A stretch of 34,514 nucleotides of DNA from DATNFP01 sp035606335. GTDB taxonomy: Bacteria > Bacteroidota > Bacteroidia > Chitinophagales > Chitinophagaceae. Each line of letters starts with the position of its first letter. Positions within the stretch are counted from its first letter, which is position 1. This document shows, one piece after another, positions 16,462 to 24,348 of this stretch. The notes beneath the pieces were generated by a model. It was not told the origin of the DNA, searched no databases, and saw only the letters and a program-made list of their open reading frames with translations. Location of the stretch: NCBI GenBank assembly GCA_035606335.1, contig DATNFP010000193.1, positions 1 to 34,514 of the forward strand, read 5' to 3'. The translations under genes were made by a program, and so were the position numbers.

Positions 16462-17793
16462 ATGACTCTTTCAACTCCTTTACGCAGTGCATTATTTGTA
16501 GTAGTAATTCATTTTATTTTCGTTTTGGTCTCTACCATCCCGGGAATAAGAGGAATGGACTTACGGTCTTCCTTACAAATAAGCGACGAGGCTACATATG
16601 TTAATGATGCTAACAACATCGTTGCGCATGGAGCATTCAGCAGGGAAACGTCATCACCTTATTTATGGGAACCATACAGGACCCCTGGTCTCCCTTTAAT
16701 AATTGCCTTGAGCTTATTTGTTACAAAAAGCCTTATACCGATACTATTTATCAATGTTCTTTTTGCAGGACTGGCAGCATTTTTTGGTATTAAATTGCTA
16801 CAGCTATTAAATATGGAGCGATCTGTTCAGACATATTTTATAGTACTGCTGGCTATTTTGCCGAATGCGTTAGGTATGGATTGTTACATTCTTACCGACT
16901 CTATTTTTGCATACCTCAATATAATATGGTTGTTTTTTCTCTTGAAAGGGTTTTTGAAGAATGATTTCAGAAGCTTGTTGTATTCTTCCCTTGTATTAGC
17001 ATTCGCACAACTTATAAAGCCTACCCTAAGCATTGCTTTTATAATTATACTTATTACAGCAGTTATTGTAAAATTCGAACACTTAAGGTCAATTAATTTT
17101 AAGCAATTAATAGTGGTGACCGGGTTGAGTTTTTTAGCCCCTTTATTCATGTCTTTCATGAATTATAATGCGCACCATGTTTTCTCCCCATCACTATTAG
17201 GGGAAGAGACGGAACGGGAGTATCTGATGGCCAGCTATATTTCAAAGAAGACAAAAATAGATTACCATACCATTCAGACGAATATAAGAGATGAAGACCG
17301 TCGCGATGCAGAAAAATTGATGGACAACTCTAAAAGCATTTACGGGAAATTGCATATTGTAAAGAAGCAAAAAGATGATTCGATGATGCACCATTATAGA
17401 ATGGGTATATATATCACCGCGGCTTCCGAATTTTTTAAACAAATATTTTCGCCACAGGAGTTTGCCTTTAATGTATTCTCTCAGCATCCTCCTGCTATTG
17501 CTCGCCGTGTGGGATTTATAATCAATATATTATTACTGTTCCTGTTTGCGCTGGGATTGGTCCATTTCTATAAGTTCAATTTAATGAGATATGGAATACT
17601 GATATTGATAATAAGTAGCTTTTATCTTATCGCGGGCTCTTTGAGTGCGCAACAAGGTGCCAGGTTACGATTGCCGGCTGACATTATATCTTTGCCTGTT
17701 ATGGCAGCAGGATTGAGTATATTGTTTAGAAAAAAAAGTGTTAAAAGTGCTGAAAATCTGGCATTCAATAATACAACACCATTGCATAGGTGA
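16462..17793 (+). CDS. GT39/ArnT-like integral-membrane glycosyltransferase (GT-C)
   Basis: 443 residues with a first transmembrane helix at about 8-26, then a periplasmic loop holding the acidic pair in ISDEATYVNDAN (D42/E43), and EPYRTPGLPLIIALSLF starting helix 2. This Asp-Glu loop and the Y/R-TPG-P motif are the hallmarks of the PMT/ArnT-like family, which uses polyprenyl-phosphate sugars as donors on the outer face of the inner membrane. About 9-10 further hydrophobic helices follow and a loop of about 120 residues sits before the last ones. The next gene encodes a DPM1-like enzyme that could supply the lipid-linked donor. Likely role is adding a sugar or decorating a lipid or glycan. 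The length is slightly shorter than ArnT (about 550). Confidence 0.8.
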   Translation: MTLSTPLRSALFVVVIHFIFVLVSTIPGIRGMDLRSSLQISDEATYVNDANNIVAHGAFSRETSSPYLWEPYRTPGLPLIIALSLFVTKSLIPILFINVLFAGLAAFFGIKLLQLLNMERSVQTYFIVLLAILPNALGMDCYILTDSIFAYLNIIWLFFLLKGFLKNDFRSLLYSSLVLAFAQLIKPTLSIAFIIILITAVIVKFEHLRSINFKQLIVVTGLSFLAPLFMSFMNYNAHHVFSPSLLGEETEREYLMASYISKKTKIDYHTIQTNIRDEDRRDAEKLMDNSKSIYGKLHIVKKQKDDSMMHHYRMGIYITAASEFFKQIFSPQEFAFNVFSQHPPAIARRVGFIINILLLFLFALGLVHFYKFNLMRYGILILIISSFYLIAGSLSAQQGARLRLPADIISLPVMAAGLSILFRKKSVKSAENLAFNNTTPLHR

Positions 17794-17851
17794 TTTAAAT
17801 GTAAAGAACGATTTATCTCACTGAATTATACTATCATCTTATACTTCATCA

Positions 17852-18568
17852 ATGAATAAATTATCTATTGTAATCCCGGCTTATAACGAAGGCCCCACCA
17901 TCCACAACATCCTGAATAAAATAAAGGCAGTAAAGCTTGTGGCAAATATGGAAAAGGAAGTTATAATCGTTAATGATTGCTCAAAAGACAATACGGAAGA
18001 AGCAATTTTGGCTTACCAGGCAACCAATTCTGATTTTCCGATAACCTATTTTAAGCATGATGTTAATCAGGGCAAGGGTGCTGCACTGCACACAGGCATA
18101 AGGATCGCCACCGGAGATTATGTTATTATTCAGGATGCAGATTTAGAATACGACCCTGAAGAATATAATTTATTATTGAAGCCTTTATTGGATGGCTTTG
18201 CAGATGTAGTGTATGGATCGCGCTTTATGGGTGGTAATCCACATCGCATATTGTTTTACTGGCATTCAATAGGTAACAGGTGGCTTACCAAAGCTTCAAA
18301 CATGTTTACTAATCTGAACCTAACGGATATGGAAACCTGTTATAAAATATTTAAACGTGAAACAATCCAGGGCATTAAACTGGAAGAAAAACGATTTGGC
18401 TTTGAACCTGAAGTAACAGCTAAGGTTGCTAAAATTCCTAAGATCCGTATATACGAGGTCGGCATTTCCTATTATGGCCGTACTTACGAGGAGGGAAAGA
18501 AGATAGGGATGAAGGATGCATTTCGCGCATTATGGTGTATTTTGAAATACAACTTATTAAAAAAATAA
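17852..18568 (+). CDS. DPM1-like family 2 glycosyltransferase (polyprenyl-phosphate sugar synthase)
   Basis: 238 residues, soluble, no membrane tail. The GT-A core is LSIVIPAYNEGPTIHNIL (4-21), VIIVNDCSKDNTE, NQGKGAALHTGI (near 73-84) and IIQDADLEYDP with DAD as metal motif near residue 96. FMGGNPHR and CYKIFKRE are typical of the dolichyl-phosphate mannose synthase/GtrB group. By family it transfers a sugar from a nucleotide donor to a polyprenyl phosphate. Unlike ArnC or GtrB it lacks the two C-terminal helices, so membrane association would be peripheral. Adjacent to the GT39 gene, forming a plausible donor-making/donor-using pair. Confidence 0.88.
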   Translation: MNKLSIVIPAYNEGPTIHNILNKIKAVKLVANMEKEVIIVNDCSKDNTEEAILAYQATNSDFPITYFKHDVNQGKGAALHTGIRIATGDYVIIQDADLEYDPEEYNLLLKPLLDGFADVVYGSRFMGGNPHRILFYWHSIGNRWLTKASNMFTNLNLTDMETCYKIFKRETIQGIKLEEKRFGFEPEVTAKVAKIPKIRIYEVGISYYGRTYEEGKKIGMKDAFRALWCILKYNLLKK

Positions 18569-18583
18569 CAGCTCAATGTTAAT

Positions 18584-18622
18584 AATGAGTATTGTGTAAG
18601 ATTATAAAGCATTACACTCATT
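18584..18622 (+). promoter_or_regulatory. imperfect inverted repeat, possible terminator or attenuator
   Basis: AATGAG (18584-18589) and TGTAA (18595-18599), separated by a 5-base bulge, are complementary to TTACA (18612-18616) and CTCATT (18617-18622), with a loop of about 12 bases and a short T run immediately after (18621-18624). This gives a bulged hairpin in the 70-base gap before the dehydrogenase gene. The stem is weak and AT-rich, so it may be incidental. Confidence 0.3.
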
Positions 18623-18638
18623 TTCTTAAATAATTACC

Positions 18639-19706
18639 ATGGATGAAAAGAAAATAAAATTTGCAGTAATAGGTTGCGGTCATATTGGCAAGCGGCATGC
18701 AGAGATGATCACTCGCAATTCTGAAGCTGAATTGGTGGCTTTGGTAGATATAAAACCGAAAGAGGAATTGAAGATAGATCAGTACAAAGTGCCATTTTAT
18801 AATTCTGTAGAAGAACTGCTTTCGGCCAGTATAGATATAGATGTGGTGTGCATTGCCACTCCCAACGGATATCATGCACAGCAGGCAATGCAGTGCATTG
18901 ATGCAAAAAAGCATGTAGTGGTAGAAAAACCAATGACACTGAATAAGCTTGATGCGGAAAAATTGATCTATAAAGCATTGCATATGCACAAGCATGTGTT
19001 TGCCGTAATGCAGAACCGGTACTCCCCGCCATCTGTATGGATAAAAGAACTTATAAACTCAGGTAAGCTGGGCAAAATATACATGGTGCAGCTTAACTGC
19101 TACTGGAACAGGGATGGCAGGTATTATGTAAAAGATAGCTGGCATGGTGGTGAAGCGCTGGATGGAGGCACACTGTTTACCCAATTTTCGCATTTCATCG
19201 ATATCATGTATTGGCTCTTTGGCGACATAAAGAATATACAAGCCAGGTTTGCCGATCATAATCACAAGGACACAACTGATTTTGAAGATAGTGGTTTCGT
19301 CAATTTTGACTTTGTTAATGGAGGAATAGGGAATTTATCTTATTCTACTTCTATCTGGGACAGGAACCTGGAAAGCAGTATGACTATTATTGCCGAGAGC
19401 GGAAGTGTGAAGATCGGCGGGCAGTATATGGATAAGGTTGAATATTGTCATGTCAAAGACTACGTAATGCCGGAATTGCAACCAACTAATCCCGGTAATG
19501 ACTATGGTGCCTATAAAGGATCTGCAGCTAATCATCATTATATTATAGAAAATGTAGTGAACGTTTTAAAGGGCGAGACTACTATAACCACCAATGCATT
19601 GGAAGGGATGAAGGTAGTGGATATCATAGAACGTATATATCAGCTGAAGCCAAAGGATATAAAAGAAAATTCGAAAAAAGAACAATCCATAGAGCAGATC
19701 GCATAA
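18639..19706 (+). CDS. Gfo/Idh/MocA-family sugar dehydrogenase
   Basis: 355 residues. The N-terminal Rossmann domain has VIGCGHIGKRH (about 10-20) and VVEKPMTLN with the catalytic-type lysine K97 of the EKP motif. The C-terminal domain carries GGEALDGGTLFTQFSHFIDIMYW, here split as GGEALDGG and SHFIDIMYW, including the usual His and Asp. WlbA/WbpB-type enzymes (UDP-GlcNAcA 3-dehydrogenase) belong to this family and often act with aminotransferases to make 3-amino sugars; that role is possible here but not proven. Start ATG at 18639, with a hairpin-like repeat in the preceding gap. The next gene begins 3 bases after its stop. Confidence 0.85.
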   Translation: MDEKKIKFAVIGCGHIGKRHAEMITRNSEAELVALVDIKPKEELKIDQYKVPFYNSVEELLSASIDIDVVCIATPNGYHAQQAMQCIDAKKHVVVEKPMTLNKLDAEKLIYKALHMHKHVFAVMQNRYSPPSVWIKELINSGKLGKIYMVQLNCYWNRDGRYYVKDSWHGGEALDGGTLFTQFSHFIDIMYWLFGDIKNIQARFADHNHKDTTDFEDSGFVNFDFVNGGIGNLSYSTSIWDRNLESSMTIIAESGSVKIGGQYMDKVEYCHVKDYVMPELQPTNPGNDYGAYKGSAANHHYIIENVVNVLKGETTITTNALEGMKVVDIIERIYQLKPKDIKENSKKEQSIEQIA

Positions 19707-19709
19707 GAA

Positions 19710-20780
19710 ATGGAATTAAGCATTTTATACGTAGTAGGTGATTTAACGAATGGAGGACAAGAGAGGCAACTGTACTATTTAAGCACAGCATTAAACAGGA
19801 AGGGATATAAGGTTACTGTAGTTGTATGGAGTTTTAATGAAAAAGCCAAGTATGCTGCTTTGCTTGAAAATGAAGGAATAGAGCTGATACAATATAAGGA
19901 AGGCAGCTCTTATCAAAAGATTGCAAAGACACGAAACCTGATAAGAGAAAGAAAGTTTGATATTGTTCACTCTTTTACCTTCTACCTCAACTTTTATGTG
20001 TTCCTTTCGACTCTATTTACAAAATCAATAGGAATAGGGGGCATAAGGAACAGGCTGAAAATGTATAAAAAGAGCACGCCACGTCCTCTTTTTGCATTTT
20101 GCAGCATGTTGCCTGCCAGGATTATATCCAATAATTACAAGTATAATGAAGGTTATAAAATAAATCCTTTCTGGAGAAAGGTATTTGTGATCCCTAACGG
20201 TTTGGATGTCAACAAATTTACGCATGAGCAGTCTGCAGGAAATGAAGTGATACAGACTGTCTCACTTGCAAGACTATATCCTGAAAAAAGAATTGACTGG
20301 GTGATAGATGCAATATCAGAGTTGGTGAAAAAAGGATACAAGGTGCATCACCGCCATGCAGGTGCAGGGCCACAGCAGCAGGAGCTGCTGAAAAAAGTAG
20401 ACGCGCTGAACTTGAAAGACCATTTTGTATTTACAGGAGAAGTGACTGATGTAAATGCTTTTATAGCATCGGGAGACTTTTTTATATTAACTTCTTATCA
20501 TGAAGGCTGTCCGAATGTTGTTATGGAAGCGATGGCGTCTGGAAGGCCTGTGGTAAGTACAGATTGCGGTGACGTGAGTTACCTGATAGATAATGGCAAT
20601 GATAGCATCATAGTACCTGTAGATAATTTTGAGGACTTGGTTACAGGAATGGAAAAGTTAATAAATGACAAATCATTGAGAGTTGCCATGGGCACAAAGG
20701 CAAGGGCATCCGCGGAAAAGAAATTCTCTATTGAGAAGTATGCCCAGCAGAATATTGATTACTACAACAGTATCTTATAG
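19710..20780 (+). CDS. family 4 glycosyltransferase
   Basis: 356 residues, GT-B fold. The N-terminal acceptor domain opens with LYVVGDLTNGGQERQL (about 6-21), a common GT4 glycine-rich loop. The C-terminal donor domain shows VSLARLYPEKRIDW, AGAGPQQQELLKK, FTGEVTDV and the E-x7-E motif in HEGCPNVVMEAMASGRPVV. By family a retaining, cytosolic transferase using a nucleotide sugar and a lipid-linked acceptor. The sugar is unknown. It starts 3 bases after the dehydrogenase and ends 6 bases before the deacetylase gene. Intact. Confidence 0.92.
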   Translation: MELSILYVVGDLTNGGQERQLYYLSTALNRKGYKVTVVVWSFNEKAKYAALLENEGIELIQYKEGSSYQKIAKTRNLIRERKFDIVHSFTFYLNFYVFLSTLFTKSIGIGGIRNRLKMYKKSTPRPLFAFCSMLPARIISNNYKYNEGYKINPFWRKVFVIPNGLDVNKFTHEQSAGNEVIQTVSLARLYPEKRIDWVIDAISELVKKGYKVHHRHAGAGPQQQELLKKVDALNLKDHFVFTGEVTDVNAFIASGDFFILTSYHEGCPNVVMEAMASGRPVVSTDCGDVSYLIDNGNDSIIVPVDNFEDLVTGMEKLINDKSLRVAMGTKARASAEKKFSIEKYAQQNIDYYNSIL

Positions 20781-20786
20781 AAATAT

Positions 20787-21602
20787 ATGAACATCCGTAA
20801 CGCTATTTCGACATTAGGAATTCCTACCCTTTTTCGGAAAGTGATATATAGAAACCATCTTCAAACAGCGCTATTCCATAGTGTACACAGGCAGAGGTAT
20901 GGTGGTAAATACGATAAAGTACAGGTGGCCGATATTAGTAAGGATGAATTCAGGGAATGCATAAAGTGGCTGTCAAAAAGATTTCGTTTTCTTTCAGTAT
21001 CAGATATATTAAAGGGCGATTCCAGAGGACTGATAATCACTATAGATGATGGTTTTCTGAACAACACGAACATCACCGATGTGTTAGAGGAGTTCAATGC
21101 ACCGGTAGTGATATTTGTTTCTACTCAGCATATTGTTAGCGCTACCGACTGGTTATGGTTTATTAAAGATCGATACAAATTGATAGCTGATGAGGATGCT
21201 GATCCTGCTATTGTCAGCGATCTGTTCGATGGCTTGGGAGTACAAAAGCTGGTAGAGTTATCCAGGCATCCACTTATCGAGATCGGCTGCCACACAATTA
21301 CGCATCCATATTTATCAAGGATATCACCCGAAGAACAGTACAAAGAGATTGTAGAGAGTAAACAATATCTTGAATCGATCGTCGGAAAAAAGGTCAGGGC
21401 CTTTTCTTACCCGTTGAACGATTATGATCTCAATGTCTACGAAATAGTCAGCAAGAATTTTGATTGTGCTTTTGCAGGATTTAAATGTCCGCTCGATATA
21501 CCGGCGAAATATCAGATACCGCGCACCTATATTCATCATTCAAACCATCACTACTTAAATCTGAAATTTTCCGGCTTACACGTAAAGCCAATAAAGTTAT
21601 GA
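20787..21602 (+). CDS. NodB-type polysaccharide/sugar deacetylase
   Basis: 271 residues. NodB motif 1 is TIDDGF (85-90, usually TFDDG) and motif 2 is HTITHP (169-174) with metal ligands H169 and H173. A motif 3-like AFSYPL follows at about residue 205. There is no signal peptide, so it should act in the cytosol or on the inner face, unlike peptidoglycan deacetylases. By family it hydrolyses N-acetyl (or, as in ArnD, N-formyl) groups from a sugar. Its stop overlaps the formyltransferase start (ATGA), suggesting that both modify the same sugar. Starts 6 bases after the GT4 gene. Substrate unknown. Confidence 0.87.
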   Translation: MNIRNAISTLGIPTLFRKVIYRNHLQTALFHSVHRQRYGGKYDKVQVADISKDEFRECIKWLSKRFRFLSVSDILKGDSRGLIITIDDGFLNNTNITDVLEEFNAPVVIFVSTQHIVSATDWLWFIKDRYKLIADEDADPAIVSDLFDGLGVQKLVELSRHPLIEIGCHTITHPYLSRISPEEQYKEIVESKQYLESIVGKKVRAFSYPLNDYDLNVYEIVSKNFDCAFAGFKCPLDIPAKYQIPRTYIHHSNHHYLNLKFSGLHVKPIKL

Positions 21603-22399
21603 ACATAGTGATTTTCACTTCTACCTCTCGTTCGGTAGTAGGCAAGTATATTACTCACGAACTGAAAAAAGTGTTTCCGGATAGTAGCATAGTCGCCATC
21701 GACACCAGTGCCCTGCCTGCAAAAATGGAATATCTCAGGTTTCAGTTTAAGCGGTATAAAAAAAGGGGTATTAAAGGTTTTATAAATACACTTAAAGAAA
21801 GAAAGGACAAGGTGATTTGTCTTACAGATTGGAGGGCGCATTTCACAGAAGCTTTCGAAAAGCTAATAAATAATAATTCAATACCCGATTATACTCCGGA
21901 TCATATTGTCTCTTCCACGAATGGGAAAAAAACTGAAGCACTTCTCAAAAAGCTGAAGCCGGATATTATTATACAAAATGGTGCAGGAGATTTGCTGAAG
22001 CCGAATATATTTAATATCCCTTCCATTATGTCAGTTAATATGCACCACGGCGTTGCGCCAAAGCTTAGAGGTGCCAGCTCCATATTTTGGGGTGTGTATT
22101 ATGGTCGCAAAGATTGGGTAGGGGTCACAGTTCACAAAATCGACGCCGGGATTGACACGGGGCCTGTTTTGAAACGTGCTGAAGTTGCTTTTGAATATGG
22201 TGAGCATCCGGCTAAATTATTCGCAGAAGCTACAATAACGGGTACCCGGTTACTACTGGAAGCGCTTCACGATATCGAAAAAAACAACAATAACATATCT
22301 TTTCTTCCTACCAAAAATGAAGAGAGTAAATACAAAAGCTTTTACAAACCGAAACATTATTTCGCCCTGCAGAAAAACAACTGGCATCCTGTTAAATAA
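21599..22399 (+). CDS. formyltransferase (methionyl-tRNA formyltransferase-like fold), sugar N-formylation likely
   Basis: 266 residues from the ATG at 21599, which overlaps the deacetylase stop; a longer upstream reading frame exists but would overlap the deacetylase gene by over 100 bases. The active-site triad of the family is visible: N147 and H149 in VNMHHGVAPKLRG, and D186 in DAGIDTGPV. The GVTVHKID segment is also conserved. The Fmt C-terminal domain is absent, as in sugar formyltransferases. By family it moves a formyl from N10-formyltetrahydrofolate to an amine, most likely a 3- or 4-amino sugar. The preceding deacetylase could free the amine. Whether the amine comes instead from an aminotransferase product is open. 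Confidence 0.85.
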   Translation: MNIVIFTSTSRSVVGKYITHELKKVFPDSSIVAIDTSALPAKMEYLRFQFKRYKKRGIKGFINTLKERKDKVICLTDWRAHFTEAFEKLINNNSIPDYTPDHIVSSTNGKKTEALLKKLKPDIIIQNGAGDLLKPNIFNIPSIMSVNMHHGVAPKLRGASSIFWGVYYGRKDWVGVTVHKIDAGIDTGPVLKRAEVAFEYGEHPAKLFAEATITGTRLLLEALHDIEKNNNNISFLPTKNEESKYKSFYKPKHYFALQKNNWHPVK

Positions 22400-22435
22400 T
22401 AACCAGAGTAATTTTACAACATTAAAAAATAATTT

Positions 22436-24340
22436 ATGTGCGGAATCGCCGGTATCATCGGAAGACAGTACGGAGTAAAGGATAAATCAGTGTTTATAGA
22501 CAGGGTGTCCGATATTTTACATCATCGTGGTCCGGACGCAAAAGGGTGTTTTGAAGATGAAGACGCTATTCTTATACATCGTCGCCTGAAGATCATAGAT
22601 CTTTCTGAGAGAGCTGCCCAACCGATGTATAGTGACGATAACAGGTATGTGATCGTTTTTAATGGGGAGATATACAACTACCAGCACCTGAAGAATGAAT
22701 TGATAAAGGCTGGTTATAGCTTTAGTACCTCTTCAGATACAGAAGTATTGCTTAAATATTATCTCCATAAAGGTGCTGATGGCTTAAAGGACCTGGTAGG
22801 GATATTTGCTTTTGTTGTTTGGGACAGGGAAGAACGGAAGTTGTTTGCTGCCCGCGACCAGGTAGGAGTAAAGCCTTTTTATTACGCTTTCGATAATGCC
22901 TTCTTTTATTTTGGATCAGAGATGAAAGCAGTTTTGGCAGCCGGTTGGCCAGCATCGATGGACAAAGAAAAAGTGTATGAATCTCTGCATTTTGGTGCAG
23001 TTGCAGGAGAGAGCACTTTATTCGAAGGGATAAAAAGACTATTGCCTGGTTGTTATTTGGTGATGGAAAAAGGGAAAGCCCCTCGTATTGACAAGTATTA
23101 TAGTACCTATCAAATTTCTAAGGAACCGATCAGCCAACAGGATGCAGTAACAAAAGCAAGAGCTTTACTGGATAATGCTGTGAATATACAGATGATAAGC
23201 GATGTGCCTGTAGGTACTATGTGTAGTGGCGGCTTGGACTCTAGCGCTCTTACTGCCTTGAGTGCCCGGTTGACCAGCAGGATAAGCAGCTACTGTATCA
23301 CTATTCCATATGAAGGGTATGATGAATCGCAATATGGGAGAGATGTAAGTGAGTATGTCAACAGCAATCATCACGAGCTTATCTTTGATCTGGATGAAGC
23401 AGGTAAATTGCTGAATACATTAATATGGCTGCACGATGAACCACTTCGTCATCCTAACTCGGTTCCAATATTCCAGATATCAAGGTTGGCAAAAGAAGAG
23501 GTAACGGTTTTGCTGAGCGGCGAAGGATCTGATGAAATTTTTGGAGGCTATGGAGTTTACTTCAATGTACAAAGAGCTTTAAAGTTGCAGCGGTTGCCTC
23601 GACCTGCCCTCAGGCTAATGCTGGCATACGCTCATAGTAAGAACCGCCCTGGGCAGCCTATTCTGGGCGCTATGCAGAAGGATTTGAAGGATGTGCTCAT
23701 ATACTTGCGTTCTACAGCAGATCGTAATGTGATGCGAAAACTATTCCGCAATAGATCTTACGACATATCCGACCGTTATCAACTGGCACAGGATGCTATT
23801 ACTGCAGCAGCAGGAGATCATATAAATGGCATGATGTATTATGATCAGCAGACCCACCTGCAGACATTGCTCGATCGCCAGGATAAAATGTGTATGGGTA
23901 ATTCTATTGAAGGCAGGGTACCGATCCTGGATGTTAATTTATTTGATTTCATTAATTCGATCCCCAGCCACTACAAAACTGAAAGAGGTAATACTAAAAA
24001 GTTACTTCGGATGGTTATGGAAGGCAAACTGCCTGAACATATATTGTATCGCCCTAAATATCCATTTGGTGTCCCTCTGGAGCGGTACTTTATAGAATCG
24101 AAAAATAATCGTGCTACTGTGGATAATATGGTAAAACAAAGTGAATTGGTAAAGCAGCAAATTATAGATCCTGTTACATTAAATCGTTTGATAAACGGTT
24201 ATCTAAAAGGTGAGGAAATGTATTCAGATCTGATTTGGAATTTTATCAATCTTGAATTGTGGTACAGGATATATATATCAAAAGAAATGCAGCCAGATAA
24301 AATGCAGCTACCGGCCTACATGCAGCTTACTGTTAACTAA
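22436..24340 (+). CDS. asnB: asparagine-synthetase-like amidotransferase (second copy)
   Basis: 634 residues. Starts MCGIAGIIGR with Cys2 nucleophile, RLKIIDLS, FNGEIYNYQH (76-85) and SSDTEVLL. The synthetase PP-loop SGGLDSS is at 264-270 and LSGEGSDEIFGGY is present. It differs clearly from the copy at 13463-15328, so it is not a recent duplication. Likely to amidate a carboxylate of a sugar or a nucleotide-linked acid. Next to a CapK-like adenylating enzyme. The existence of two AsnB genes hints at two separate amidation sites. A housekeeping asparagine synthetase is a weaker alternative. Confidence 0.9.
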   Translation: MCGIAGIIGRQYGVKDKSVFIDRVSDILHHRGPDAKGCFEDEDAILIHRRLKIIDLSERAAQPMYSDDNRYVIVFNGEIYNYQHLKNELIKAGYSFSTSSDTEVLLKYYLHKGADGLKDLVGIFAFVVWDREERKLFAARDQVGVKPFYYAFDNAFFYFGSEMKAVLAAGWPASMDKEKVYESLHFGAVAGESTLFEGIKRLLPGCYLVMEKGKAPRIDKYYSTYQISKEPISQQDAVTKARALLDNAVNIQMISDVPVGTMCSGGLDSSALTALSARLTSRISSYCITIPYEGYDESQYGRDVSEYVNSNHHELIFDLDEAGKLLNTLIWLHDEPLRHPNSVPIFQISRLAKEEVTVLLSGEGSDEIFGGYGVYFNVQRALKLQRLPRPALRLMLAYAHSKNRPGQPILGAMQKDLKDVLIYLRSTADRNVMRKLFRNRSYDISDRYQLAQDAITAAAGDHINGMMYYDQQTHLQTLLDRQDKMCMGNSIEGRVPILDVNLFDFINSIPSHYKTERGNTKKLLRMVMEGKLPEHILYRPKYPFGVPLERYFIESKNNRATVDNMVKQSELVKQQIIDPVTLNRLINGYLKGEEMYSDLIWNFINLELWYRIYISKEMQPDKMQLPAYMQLTVN

Positions 24341-24348
24341 ATTAATTA

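Noticed and set aside
18618..19032. Open frames on the - strand under the dehydrogenase gene
   Set aside because: They lie opposite a well-conserved coding region, lack recognisable motifs and are rich in Cys, His and Tyr, as expected for antisense shadow frames.
21485..21598. Upstream extension of the formyltransferase
   Set aside because: It would overlap the deacetylase gene by over 100 bases; the ATG at 21599 gives the normal domain start and an ATGA junction.
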